This document shows, piece after piece, positions 48,936 through 58,044 of a DNA stretch of 64,000 bases (the stretch's first letter is position 1; every line of letters starts with the position of its first letter). The notes below the pieces were generated by a model. It made no database searches, had not been told where the DNA came from, and saw only the letters and a program-made list of their open reading frames with translations. The position numbers and the translations under genes are program-made. This stretch comes from an uncultured Fluviicola sp. (GTDB lineage Bacteria > Bacteroidota > Bacteroidia > Flavobacteriales_D > Crocinitomicaceae): the NCBI RefSeq assembly GCF_902168135.1, contig NZ_CABHOL010000017.1, forward strand, positions 186,001 to 250,000, in the 5' to 3' direction.

Positions 48936-50028
48936 ATTTTTAGACCTTCAGCAAATAAATGCCCGGCATCGGGACGCATTGATCCAAAAAAGTACAGAAC
49001 TGATTGACTCGGGATGGTATATACAGGGGAAAATGGTTACGGATTTCGAACAGGAACTTGCGGCTTATATCGGGACGAAACATGCTGTTGGTGTTGCTAA
49101 TGGTCTTGATGCCCTGATCCTCATTCTTCGTGCTTGTCTGCAATTGGGATATTTGAAACCCGGAGATGAGGTATTGGTACCTGCAAATACTTATATAGCT
49201 TCCATTTTGGCAATTTCAGAAAACGGGTTAGTGCCTGTTTTGGTAGAACCGGATCCCGGAACTTACAATATTTCTTGTGTTGAGTTGCAGAAATCAATTA
49301 CTTCCGGAACGAAAGCAATATTGAATGTACATCTCTATGGACGAGCTTCCTGGTCGGAGGAATTGGAGGATTTGCTGGAGCGGCATAAGCTTTTATGTAT
49401 TGAAGATAATGCCCAGGCAATCGGAGCGCATTTCGGAGCGCGAAAAACAGGAAATTTAGGATTGGCATCAGGTTTCAGTTTTTATCCGGGAAAGAACCTG
49501 GGATGTTTGGGGGATGGGGGAGCTGTGACAACCAATGATGATGAATTGGCGCGAATGGTTCGTGTGCTCGGTAATTATGGCTCACAGAAGAAATATCAGA
49601 ATTTGGTGAAGGGAGTGAATAGCAGGTTGGATGAACTTCAGGCCGGCTATTTATCCGTTAAACTTCCTTTTTTGGATGCTGAAAATGAAGTGAGAAGAAA
49701 CATTGCTCGACGTTACATAAACGGCATTACTAACCCGAAGATCCATTTGCCGGAAATTCCGGTCGATGGGAGTGAGCATGTGTGGCATTTGTTTGTTGTC
49801 CGAACAAAGGAACGCTCAAAGTTGCAGGAATACTTGCTCGAAAAGGGAATACAGACGATGATCCATTATCCGATTCCGCCTCACAAACAAGAAGCTTATT
49901 CGGAGTGGAACGAGTTGTCTTTTCCGTTAACTGAAAGCATACATGAAGAGGTGTTGAGCTTGCCGATGAGCCACATATTAACTGACCTGGAGGTTGAAAC
50001 GATTATTGGAGCGGTCAATTCTTTTTGA
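48928..50028 (+). CDS. PLP-dependent sugar aminotransferase (DegT/DnrJ/EryC1, FdtB/QdtB-like)
   Basis: 366 residues from ATG 48928 (MIKFLDLQQINARHRDALIQ), chosen over the frame-extended start at 48826, which lies deep in the previous gene. Motifs: GVANGLDALILILRA, DEVLVPANTYIASILA, EDNAQAIGAHFGARKTGN and the PLP-lysine region FSFYPGKNLGCLGDGG. Transfers an amino group to C3 of a dTDP-keto sugar. The 3' end overlaps the converging gene at 50015 by 14 bases. Confidence 0.93.
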   Translation: MIKFLDLQQINARHRDALIQKSTELIDSGWYIQGKMVTDFEQELAAYIGTKHAVGVANGLDALILILRACLQLGYLKPGDEVLVPANTYIASILAISENGLVPVLVEPDPGTYNISCVELQKSITSGTKAILNVHLYGRASWSEELEDLLERHKLLCIEDNAQAIGAHFGARKTGNLGLASGFSFYPGKNLGCLGDGGAVTTNDDELARMVRVLGNYGSQKKYQNLVKGVNSRLDELQAGYLSVKLPFLDAENEVRRNIARRYINGITNPKIHLPEIPVDGSEHVWHLFVVRTKERSKLQEYLLEKGIQTMIHYPIPPHKQEAYSEWNELSFPLTESIHEEVLSLPMSHILTDLEVETIIGAVNSF

Positions 50029-51271
50029 CAACTGATCGCATAAAATCAAGCAGTCTTTCTGATTGCTTTTCCCGGGAATAAAAAGAAATGGATTCTTCGT
50101 TTCCTTCGTAACGGGTAGAACCGGTTTCTTCCCATTCAGTGTATTTTTGAAGAATATATGCTGCAATTTCCTCATTGGAATGAAAGGATTTCCCGGCTTG
50201 GGTTTCTTCCAAAAGCTTGTCGAGGACGTCTCCAAGAGAAGGAGCAACCAGGATGGTTCTTTTCGCGCCCAGGTATTCGAATATTTTTCCTGTATACATT
50301 CCAGTATAACCTTTCATTTCGGGCTGCCACAATAAATGGCTTTGTTCCATGTAACGGATGGCTTCCTGTCGCGGAATGCGGTCGGTTAATAAGATCTTAT
50401 CGGCAGGAAGTGCTTCCCTGATGCGTGCCCCCATTTCAGGTATGGAATTGGTACCGATGAACTGAAAGCGGATTTTTGCATCCGGAATGGTCTGCAAGAC
50501 TTTTTGAAAAGCCTCCAAAAAGATACCCAGGTCCTGGTTCTGGTAAACCGTCCCGATAATTGAAATCGTAAATAGTTCGAGTTTTAAAGCTTCTACCGGA
50601 ATAAATTGCTCAAACAGGTTTTGTTCAAACCCGTTGAAGATCAATTCGGCTGGTTTTCGGATCTGTTTTTTGAAGTATTCAATGATTTCCCGGTTAACAG
50701 CTGTCACTCCGCTTGAATGCCGCAGTTTTTTTACGATGTGCTTCGACTTGAAGTGAAACAGGATGCGTTCTTTCAGGTCTGTTGTTTTTTGCGTATTGAG
50801 AATGATATGGTTCTCAAAATCCCGGAAATCCGCTACGAATGGAATTTCGTGAATTGCTGACAATTTTGCTGCCAATGTCACAATATTGAGAGGCGGAGAA
50901 CTGACCAATAACACATCCGGTTTCCAGTAATTAACCAGTTCGGAGGCTTCCGAAAAGAACTGCACGCTGTCGATCTCAGAATCTGCTTTCCCCGAAAGTA
51001 CATCCCACAAAGTTCTTACGGCATTATTTTTTCTAAGCTTTTCCCGGTAAGGAAGCCTGATTATTTCGAGATTTTCATGGACCTTTTCTGTTTGTTTCGG
51101 TGAAGGATTGCTGATGAGGTAATCTGTCCATTGATTTTCAGTTCCTGTCCAGTGTCGTGTAATAACTTTTACCTCGTTTTCGCGAGAAAAATTTTGAGCA
51201 AAAGCGGCGGGCCTGTTGGGCGCAATTCCCACACAAGGCGGATAGTAATATGACAGGATCAGAATCTTCAT
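50015..51271 (-). CDS. Glycosyltransferase (GT4-like)
   Basis: 418 residues. Starts MKILILSYYYPPCVGIAPNR with ENEVKVITRHW, a form common to GT4 'WbpH/WbuB'-like enzymes; the C-terminal domain has FTISIIGTVYQNQDLGIFLE, LLTDRIPRQEAIRYMEQSHL and GMYTGKIFEYLGAKRTILVA. It overlaps the upstream asparagine-synthase-like gene by 4 bases and its 3' end overlaps the plus-strand aminotransferase gene by 14 bases. It is the last gene of the operon that begins with rlmH. Confidence 0.9.
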   Translation of the reverse strand: MKILILSYYYPPCVGIAPNRPAAFAQNFSRENEVKVITRHWTGTENQWTDYLISNPSPKQTEKVHENLEIIRLPYREKLRKNNAVRTLWDVLSGKADSEIDSVQFFSEASELVNYWKPDVLLVSSPPLNIVTLAAKLSAIHEIPFVADFRDFENHIILNTQKTTDLKERILFHFKSKHIVKKLRHSSGVTAVNREIIEYFKKQIRKPAELIFNGFEQNLFEQFIPVEALKLELFTISIIGTVYQNQDLGIFLEAFQKVLQTIPDAKIRFQFIGTNSIPEMGARIREALPADKILLTDRIPRQEAIRYMEQSHLLWQPEMKGYTGMYTGKIFEYLGAKRTILVAPSLGDVLDKLLEETQAGKSFHSNEEIAAYILQKYTEWEETGSTRYEGNEESISFYSREKQSERLLDFMRSVVKKN

Positions 51272-52938
51272 GATTCAAAATGTTTCAATAGATAACTGCT
51301 CCAGGTCCCCTCCAGGTTTGCTTCTTTCATCCATTGGTTCTGGGGCGGTTCAAATCCTACTTTTTCTTTCCTCCAGCATACTTCTTTCGGGAGGATGTCA
51401 TTAAATGCTACGCGCATAATGTATTTGGTCCATCCCAGTTTCAGTTTGTATTCATCCGGAAGGGAAAAACAAAATTCTACGAGCTCATGAAAAAGGAAAG
51501 GAAGCCTTACCTCACGGCTGTGTGCCATGGAATTACGGTCTGCATAACGCAATAATTCCTGCAGTGCGCCGCACATCAGGTTGTTGTAGAGGTGTGCATT
51601 CAATCGTTTTGCATTCCTGTTCGGAAGCAGTTTTCCTCTTAATTCGTAGTAATTGGTCAGTTTTAGCCCGAAGCTTTTAATCCCTGTGTGAGGGGTGTGA
51701 AAATCGATAAATCGGTGCTGCTCCCTGATTCTGAACCTTGAAAAGAAAGGTTTGGTAATAAACAGCGATTGCAGGTAATCGTAATAGTAAGGGATGTATC
51801 CTGCCAATACTTCATCAGCTCCCTGTCCGTCGATCAAAACAGTTACATTGTTTTCTTTTGCGAGCTGCTGCACCCGGTATTGTGCATAAATACTGCTGCT
51901 TCCGAATGGTTCTTCCTGGTGAAAACACAGTTTTTCAAAATCTGTTGCCATTTCCTGACCGGTAGGCCAGGTTGAGAACGGAATGAATCCGGTTTTTTCG
52001 ATGACCATATCGATATAAGGTCCCTCGTCTTTTTTAAAATTCTTAAAACGGGCAGAAAATGTTTTTGGAGTGATGTTTTTGTCACCGACATATTTGGCCA
52101 TGTTGCAAACGATGGAAGAACTGTCCAGTCCACCGCTCAGACTGGTTCCAACAGGAACGTCAGAACGGAAACGGCGTGTAAGGCTCAATTGGAACAAACG
52201 GTCGAATTCTTCGCAGGCTTCTTCGAAAGAAAGGGTCGAATCTTGTTTCTTCCAATCGAGATCATACCATTTTTGGATGATATACGTGCCGTCTTTTTTT
52301 ACTTTCATCCAATGTCCGTGAACCAGGCGGAATGTATTCTCGTAAAAAGTCTGTTCCAGTTTCTCCGGGTCATGTGCCAGGTTTACCCGTTTGAAATAGT
52401 CGAACATGGCTTCATTTCTCTTCTTCGGAATTCCGATTTCCCAAAAGGATTTCATTTCGGAACCGAAGTAAAGAACATTTTCGTGGAAGCAGTAGTGAAA
52501 GGGTTTTTCCCCAAAACGGTCGCGGGCACAGAACAATTCTTCTTCTACGGAATCCCAGATTGCAAATGAAAACATACCGTCCAGGTCATCCAGGCATTTT
52601 TCTTTTTTCTGATCGTATAAAGCAAGCAGTACTTCCGTATCGGATTGTGTATGAAATTGGTATCCGGCATCCAGTAATTTATCTTTTAATTCGATGTAAT
52701 TATAGATTTCGCCATTGAAAACAATACTGTAACGATCCATGGCATGCATGGGCTGATTGGCATGAGCAGACAGGTCGATTATCGATAAGCGGCGATGACC
52801 GAAAGCAAGGTGCTGATCTTCACTGATCCAGTGTCCTTCTCCATCGGGCCCGCGATGCGAAATAATGTCCGTCATCGCTTTAATGGTACTAAAATCTACG
52901 GTACGATCAAAAGAGAAGATTCCTGCTATACCACACAT
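51268..52938 (-). CDS. Asparagine-synthase-like amidotransferase of the polysaccharide operon
   Basis: 556 residues. Class II glutaminase with Cys2 (MCGIAGIFSFDRTVDF; SHRGPDGEGHW), PP-loop TSLSGGLDSSSIVCNM, and LIDGQGADEVLAGYIPYYYD. It lacks close similarity in length to the other copy at 35665 (632 residues). Its position inside a surface-glycan operon suggests amidation of a uronic acid or other carboxyl rather than free asparagine synthesis (inference). It overlaps its downstream neighbour by 4 bases and lies 1 base after its upstream neighbour. Confidence 0.88.
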   Translation of the reverse strand: MCGIAGIFSFDRTVDFSTIKAMTDIISHRGPDGEGHWISEDQHLAFGHRRLSIIDLSAHANQPMHAMDRYSIVFNGEIYNYIELKDKLLDAGYQFHTQSDTEVLLALYDQKKEKCLDDLDGMFSFAIWDSVEEELFCARDRFGEKPFHYCFHENVLYFGSEMKSFWEIGIPKKRNEAMFDYFKRVNLAHDPEKLEQTFYENTFRLVHGHWMKVKKDGTYIIQKWYDLDWKKQDSTLSFEEACEEFDRLFQLSLTRRFRSDVPVGTSLSGGLDSSSIVCNMAKYVGDKNITPKTFSARFKNFKKDEGPYIDMVIEKTGFIPFSTWPTGQEMATDFEKLCFHQEEPFGSSSIYAQYRVQQLAKENNVTVLIDGQGADEVLAGYIPYYYDYLQSLFITKPFFSRFRIREQHRFIDFHTPHTGIKSFGLKLTNYYELRGKLLPNRNAKRLNAHLYNNLMCGALQELLRYADRNSMAHSREVRLPFLFHELVEFCFSLPDEYKLKLGWTKYIMRVAFNDILPKEVCWRKEKVGFEPPQNQWMKEANLEGTWSSYLLKHFES

Positions 52939-52939
52939 G

Positions 52940-54001
52940 TTATGATTTGTTTAAGTTCTTTTTATAGACTTCAGTCAATTGGTTCACAACCACAGCTGAG
53001 TCATGGTTTTTTTCTGCATAATCCCTGGATTTTTGTCCCAGTTCGGTGCGTTTCTGAGGATTTTCTACCAAATCCGTCAATGCTTCGCGAAGTTCATCCA
53101 AAGATGCAATAATCATCGGGAAGTTTGATGGAAGCGTTTGAATATTCTGAGGCCGGATGTAGCTGATTACCGGTTTACCGAATGCCATGGCCTCGACAGA
53201 TGCCAACCCGTATTCACCGATGATAAACTGGTCCAGGAAAATATCACATTCGGAAACCTGTTTTAAAACGCTTTCTCTCGTTTCGTTGGTAATGATTTTG
53301 TAGGTGCAGAATTTATTTTGGCTCAGCTTTTCAAGTATTTCAATTACCTGGTCCGTTCCTTTTGTATAATGCCGGGAAGACACATGAATCACATGTGGTA
53401 TCGTTTTGAAAGGATCGGGATATGCCGGTTTGAATTTGCTGATGTCTATGCGGTGCCTGATTACGAAGTACTTTTCAAACAGATCTTTTTGAATAAAAGG
53501 GACCAATTCCTGGTAAACCACCGGGACTGCCTTCAATTTGCTAAAAAGTTCCTGCCTGCTTCGCGATTGCATACGAGACTCAAGATGACTGTATTCGTAT
53601 GATTTGTTCTCATAAACTTTGCGGTAGTATGGATTGTCTTCCATCACAATATCCGGAATTCGAATGTCGGATCCGTGCCATTGAACGATGACCTTCTTTC
53701 GGAACAATCTCAGTAGACGAAGATCAGCTGTACGTGGCATGAAAGGTCCCCAGTACCAGTGAATGATATCCGCCCAGAAGAAATTACGGACAAGGAAAAA
53801 TAGCGTTGAAAAGAAGCGGAAACTAAATACCTTTTTGGGAATGGGATAATAAGTGATTCCTTCTTCTGAAGTGTAGATGTGTTTGTCGCTGAATATGCAA
53901 CCTCGTGCAATGACATCATCCCGTTTGTTTAACTCACTCACGGTAATGGAAGCCGCTGATGACACGTTATAGGGCAAATGAAGAACTTTGATCTTTTTCA
54001 T
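52940..54001 (-). CDS. Glycosyltransferase (GT4-like), paralogue A of a tandem pair
   Basis: 353 residues. N-terminal KVLHLPYNVSSAASITVSEL; acceptor segment SDIRIPDIVMEDNPYYRKVY; C-terminal DIFLDQFIIGEYGLASVEAM with the catalytic Glu and FGKPVISYIRPQNIQTLPSN. It closely parallels the neighbour at 53998, including the NPYY(R/K)K segment and the DxxxDQ(F/L)IxGxxGxA(S/A)xxAM region, so the two arose by duplication. Overlaps it by 4 bases. Confidence 0.87.
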   Translation of the reverse strand: MKKIKVLHLPYNVSSAASITVSELNKRDDVIARGCIFSDKHIYTSEEGITYYPIPKKVFSFRFFSTLFFLVRNFFWADIIHWYWGPFMPRTADLRLLRLFRKKVIVQWHGSDIRIPDIVMEDNPYYRKVYENKSYEYSHLESRMQSRSRQELFSKLKAVPVVYQELVPFIQKDLFEKYFVIRHRIDISKFKPAYPDPFKTIPHVIHVSSRHYTKGTDQVIEILEKLSQNKFCTYKIITNETRESVLKQVSECDIFLDQFIIGEYGLASVEAMAFGKPVISYIRPQNIQTLPSNFPMIIASLDELREALTDLVENPQKRTELGQKSRDYAEKNHDSAVVVNQLTEVYKKNLNKS

Positions 54002-55053
54002 GCCGAATAATAAGGGATTAGTTGAGATGCCACTTTTTCCGGGGTGTGAAATTGCAGATAATATTCCCTTGATCTTTTTCCAATTTCCGGCAATTTTTCA
54101 GGGTTGGCAATTAATGCTTCCAGTTGGTCCGGTAAATTATCCGGATTTGAATTGATAATGGGCGGATTACTCACATACTGCAAGAATTCCGGGTGCAGGT
54201 AGCAAAGAACGGGTTTCTCCAAAGCCATTGCCTGGATGGCCGCTACTCCATGAAATCCCCAGATAAGCTGGTCAATGTAAATATCACAGTTGTTGATGAG
54301 GTGCTGGTATTCTAGGTTGCTCAGGTGTTGAAGTTCCCGGAATCGGACATTCGGGTGTTTTGCACAGATTTTCTCCATCGCTTCCCGGATATAACTGCTT
54401 CCTTTGGCAATCGGGGCTGTTGGAGCATGAATGACCAGTATTTCTCCGGATGATTCTGATTTGGTTCCTTTTTCAGCAACTCCGGCATGGAAAACCACTT
54501 TATCCGTTTTGAAATAGTTGGGATTCATATAGTGCAGGGTGTCGGGAGTGCCGATCAGTTCGAAACCCAAGTCGGCAAATTTCTGTTGATGCTTGAACGA
54601 ACAGGACTCGGATTCGTAGCTGTACTCGTAATCCGGATTGGAATAAGTCTTTTTGTAATAAGGATTTGTATCGAAATCCATTTCCGGAATGCGTACTTCG
54701 CTGCCGACATAGGTCACAAATTTCTTCTTGTTCCTGGCTACTTTCAGGAAGAGGTGGTTCAGGATCCGTTGTTCGTAGCGTGTGGGAAGCACCAGGTTGG
54801 AATAAACATGGATTACATCTGCTTTTTTAACGGAGGCATATAAGCGAAATAATCCTTTGATTGTTTTCCATTTGTAAGCAAAAAAAGAAAGGTCTGAATT
54901 CGGGAAAACACAATCTATTTGATCGAAACGGTTATAAACGCTTCTGTTCTGCTCAAAACTGAGTGCCTTTACCTCGATGGAATGAGCTTTAAAACCCGGT
55001 ACCAATGAGTTGAGGGTCGATGCATAATTCATTCCAAGCAAAAGTACTTTCAT
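53998..55053 (-). CDS. Glycosyltransferase (GT4-like), paralogue B of a tandem pair
   Basis: 351 residues. N-terminal MKVLLLGMNYASTLNSLVPG; SEVRIPEMDFDTNPYYKKTY, a match in pattern to the neighbour 52940; C-terminal DIYIDQLIWGFHGVAAIQAM and LEKPVLCYLHPEFLQYVSNP. It lies 12 bases downstream of the Wzt gene and overlaps its own paralogue by 4 bases. Both sequences have diverged, so they may add different sugars. Confidence 0.87.
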   Translation of the reverse strand: MKVLLLGMNYASTLNSLVPGFKAHSIEVKALSFEQNRSVYNRFDQIDCVFPNSDLSFFAYKWKTIKGLFRLYASVKKADVIHVYSNLVLPTRYEQRILNHLFLKVARNKKKFVTYVGSEVRIPEMDFDTNPYYKKTYSNPDYEYSYESESCSFKHQQKFADLGFELIGTPDTLHYMNPNYFKTDKVVFHAGVAEKGTKSESSGEILVIHAPTAPIAKGSSYIREAMEKICAKHPNVRFRELQHLSNLEYQHLINNCDIYIDQLIWGFHGVAAIQAMALEKPVLCYLHPEFLQYVSNPPIINSNPDNLPDQLEALIANPEKLPEIGKRSREYYLQFHTPEKVASQLIPYYSA

Positions 55054-55065
55054 AAAGCAAGTTAG

Positions 55066-56301
55066 TTAGAATGACTGATGCGTAATCTGATAATCGAAAT
55101 CAGGACGTAATATTCCCGGCAGGTGGCCGCTGTTGCTTCCGATAACCGCATCGTTATCAATTTTAAAGAAGTAGCAGCTATCAATCGCAAAAAGCTGTTC
55201 GCGCTGGTCTTTCCCAAAAATCAGTGAAATGGAATATTCACCTGCATTCAGGTAAAATCCGGGCATTTCAAATGCAACGGTGTATTGGCCGGTTTTGGAA
55301 TCTCTATTGCGGGAAACCAATGCACCTGTATGGAATACGATCACTTCTTCAATGGTCCGGAATTCCATCGTACAGTCGAGATTGATATTTTCCAGCAGGC
55401 AGTTGAAAGTAATCTCAAACCGGATTTTTTGAGAAACCGACAGTACATCCTGATTGGGAGTACTTGCTGCAATGGAGATCAATTCAATAGTTTCATTTCG
55501 GAAAGGAGCCGAAGTTTCAAATACTTTGAGCAGTGCATTTTCCGAATAATTCATCTGCTGGTAGTAAGAAACCGATTCATCGATGTTCCCGGAAAATTCC
55601 AATTGTCCTTTGTTGAGTACCAATCCTCTTGAACAAAGCGATTTAACAGCACCGATGTTGTGTGAGACGAAAAGAACGGTTCTCCCGGATTTGGAGACCT
55701 CGCCCATTTTTCCCATGCATTTCTTCTGGAATTCGGCATCTCCGACCGCCAGGACTTCATCGATAATGAGTATTTCATTTTCCAGGAAGGCGGCCACTGC
55801 AAATGCCAGTCTCAGCTGCATTCCGGAACTGTAATGTTTTAATGGAGTGTCTAAAAATTGTTCAACACCCGAAAAATCTACGATGGCGTCAAAGTTTTTA
55901 AGAATTTCCGCTTTCCGCATTCCAAGGATGGACCCGTTCATGAAAATATTTTCTCTCCCCGTAAGTTCCGCATGAAAACCGGTTCCGACTTCCAGCAAAG
56001 AAGCAATCCTGCCGCGCGCGGTTATTTTTCCGGTCGTTGGCGGAGTAATTTGTGAAAGAATCTTTAAAAGCGTGGATTTTCCCGCTCCGTTCTTTCCGAT
56101 AATCCCGATGCTTTCACCGGCCTGAACCTGGAAAGAAACGTCTTTTAAAGCCCAGAAAGCTTCCTTGCCGTTGCTCCTGCGGAATACCGTTGAAAGTGAG
56201 TCGCGCAGACTTAAATAAGGCTGTTGTCCGGATTTGTGGATCAGGTATTTTTTGCTGACAGCATCTATTTCTAAAATCGGCTTCACTTTCAGGTTTTTCA
56301 A
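55066..56301 (-). CDS. wzt: Polysaccharide ABC transporter ATP-binding protein (Wzt-like)
   Basis: 411 residues. The ATPase domain has Walker A GIIGKNGAGKSTLLKILS, the ABC signature HYSSGMQLRLAFAVAA and Walker B LIIDEVLAVGDAEF, then SH-N-box HNIGAVKSLC. The C-terminal about 145 residues (after about residue 265) form an immunoglobulin-like glycan-binding domain (IRFEITFNCLLENINLDCTM; FEMPGFYLNAGEYSISLIFG), as in Wzt of O9a-type systems that recognise the finished chain end. Pairs with the permease 4 bases upstream. A Wzy polymerase is not needed in this export mode. Confidence 0.92.
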   Translation of the reverse strand: MKNLKVKPILEIDAVSKKYLIHKSGQQPYLSLRDSLSTVFRRSNGKEAFWALKDVSFQVQAGESIGIIGKNGAGKSTLLKILSQITPPTTGKITARGRIASLLEVGTGFHAELTGRENIFMNGSILGMRKAEILKNFDAIVDFSGVEQFLDTPLKHYSSGMQLRLAFAVAAFLENEILIIDEVLAVGDAEFQKKCMGKMGEVSKSGRTVLFVSHNIGAVKSLCSRGLVLNKGQLEFSGNIDESVSYYQQMNYSENALLKVFETSAPFRNETIELISIAASTPNQDVLSVSQKIRFEITFNCLLENINLDCTMEFRTIEEVIVFHTGALVSRNRDSKTGQYTVAFEMPGFYLNAGEYSISLIFGKDQREQLFAIDSCYFFKIDNDAVIGSNSGHLPGILRPDFDYQITHQSF

Positions 56302-56305
56302 AAAA

Positions 56306-57142
56306 TTATGCTAAATCGGCAAAATACGCTTCCGTTTTCCGGAAGTAATACAACCCGATCAAAAAGAACACAAGGGTGGAAATACTGCTGTATCCGACAG
56401 TCATCCAGTTCAGTTCGTAGTTCCCGAAAATACTTCGGATCAATTCAAGTGCCCCCGCAACCGGATTGAATTGTAAAATGGTTGTTGCGATAGCGTTATT
56501 TGAAATGGATACCGGGAACATGATCGGCGAGATAAAGAGCATTCCCTGGATAAAGAACGGGAGCATGTATCTCACATCGCGGTATTTGATATTCAAAGCT
56601 GCCAGGAACATTCCGATTCCCAGAGTTGCAAATGAGATCATGATCAGTGCCAATGGCAGATAAAGTAAGTGCAGCCAGTTGACCGGAGCCCCGAAGTATA
56701 AAAGTGCTGCGAATAAAAGCCCCAGACTAATCATAAAATCGATGCTTGAGCTGAGAATGGCTGAAAAAGGAATAATCAAACGCGGGAAATAGACCTTTTT
56801 GATAATATTCGAATTGTTGACCATGGAATTGGCCGCGTTTGACAAGCCGGAACTGAAAAAACTCCAGATTACCATTCCGCTTAAAGCGAAAAGGGGATAA
56901 GGAATGTTCAATTTGGTCATATTGGTAATTGCCGAGCCCAGGAAAAATGTGAAAACAAGTGTCATCAGTACTGGCTGCAGAATGACCCAAAGAAAGCCCA
57001 GTACTGTTTGTTTGTATTTGACCTTGATCTCTCTCCAGGTGAAAAAATAAAGCAGTTCCCAATAACTTAAGATCTCTTTAAAACCAAAACTGAATTTGCT
57101 TTTGGGCTTTATTTCTAATAGATACTTGTCTTCAGGATACAT
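56306..57142 (-). CDS. wzm: Polysaccharide ABC transporter permease (Wzm-like)
   Basis: 278 residues, ABC-2 family. About six hydrophobic segments; typical start SYWELLYFFTWREIKVKYKQ TVLGFLW region, then GMVIWSFFSSGLSNAANSMV and NIIKKVYFPRLIIPFSAILS, the coupling helix ahead of segment three. Exports undecaprenyl-linked glycan across the inner membrane with Wzt. It is 4 bases upstream of wzt and 56 bases downstream of the FkbM gene. Confidence 0.92.
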   Translation of the reverse strand: MYPEDKYLLEIKPKSKFSFGFKEILSYWELLYFFTWREIKVKYKQTVLGFLWVILQPVLMTLVFTFFLGSAITNMTKLNIPYPLFALSGMVIWSFFSSGLSNAANSMVNNSNIIKKVYFPRLIIPFSAILSSSIDFMISLGLLFAALLYFGAPVNWLHLLYLPLALIMISFATLGIGMFLAALNIKYRDVRYMLPFFIQGMLFISPIMFPVSISNNAIATTILQFNPVAGALELIRSIFGNYELNWMTVGYSSISTLVFFLIGLYYFRKTEAYFADLA

Positions 57143-57198
57143 TTACAAAAATATGTTGCCAATTTACATAAAAATCTGCACTTCGTGTTGCCGAATCG

Positions 57199-58044
57199 TT
57201 AATTCGGGATACAGATCAAATCGGTTTGAACGGGCAGTTCCAGGATTGCATTCAGATCTTCGATTCCTTCTTTCGACTTGATTTTATAGTTCATGTTTTG
57301 GAGTTCTTCAAAGATCCCTTTGATATGACCGCCTTGTGCCCGGATGTTTTCCAGGCTGTATTCAAATATTACAACGGGTTTGAACTTTTTGATAGATTGG
57401 AGTGCACCTTTTAATACCTGGACCTCAAACCCTTCCACATCGATTTTAATAAAGTCTACCGCAGGAATCCCTTGTTCGGAAATAAATTCATCAAAGGTCG
57501 TTATTGCTACTTCAACACTGTTTTGCCTGTCTTCTGTCATGCGGAACCCCCCGCTGTTTGAAGGGCTGTGCTGCATCATGTAAAGCTTTCCTTTTTCTTC
57601 TCCCAGACCAAGATTGTAAGCTTTGACCGCGATGTTTTGGTTTAGGGAACTGTTTGTTTTCAGCTTTTCAAAAGTTCTAGGGTATGGCTCAAAAGCATGA
57701 ATAACTGCGTTCAAGCCTTTCATTTTTTGTTTTTGGGCCATATTGAATGCGGTCTGACCAATATTTGCACCGATGTCAAAAACATGGATTGACTGACCCA
57801 GGTATTCCAGTACATGTTCGCTGGAATCGGATTTGCAGTAGAAGAAGATCAGCCATTCCTGGTAATCGCTTATATCGAGTCTGTAATAGATGCCGTTTCT
57901 TTTGACATTCCGGATTGTTCCGTTTTTATACAAGGTATTGGAGGGCACGAATTTATAGGTCCAATCTTTAGAACGGAACAGGAGAATGAAGCCAATTAGC
58001 AGACTTTCTCCGATTTTATTGGTTAACAGTTTTTTCAGACTCAC
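57199..58044 (-). CDS. FkbM-family methyltransferase
   Basis: 281 residues. SAM-binding motif IHVFDIGANIGQTAFNMAQ at about residues 86-104, IHAFEPYPRTFEKLKTN, and DFIKIDVEGFEVQVLKGALQ. Probably O-methylates a sugar of the surface polymer. Its start region overlaps the 3' end of the 58016 gene by 29 bases, an unusually long overlap for this operon; a later ATG at about residue 50 would also remove the overlap but would cut the conserved N-terminus. Confidence 0.88.
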   Translation of the reverse strand: MSLKKLLTNKIGESLLIGFILLFRSKDWTYKFVPSNTLYKNGTIRNVKRNGIYYRLDISDYQEWLIFFYCKSDSSEHVLEYLGQSIHVFDIGANIGQTAFNMAQKQKMKGLNAVIHAFEPYPRTFEKLKTNSSLNQNIAVKAYNLGLGEEKGKLYMMQHSPSNSGGFRMTEDRQNSVEVAITTFDEFISEQGIPAVDFIKIDVEGFEVQVLKGALQSIKKFKPVVIFEYSLENIRAQGGHIKGIFEELQNMNYKIKSKEGIEDLNAILELPVQTDLICIPN

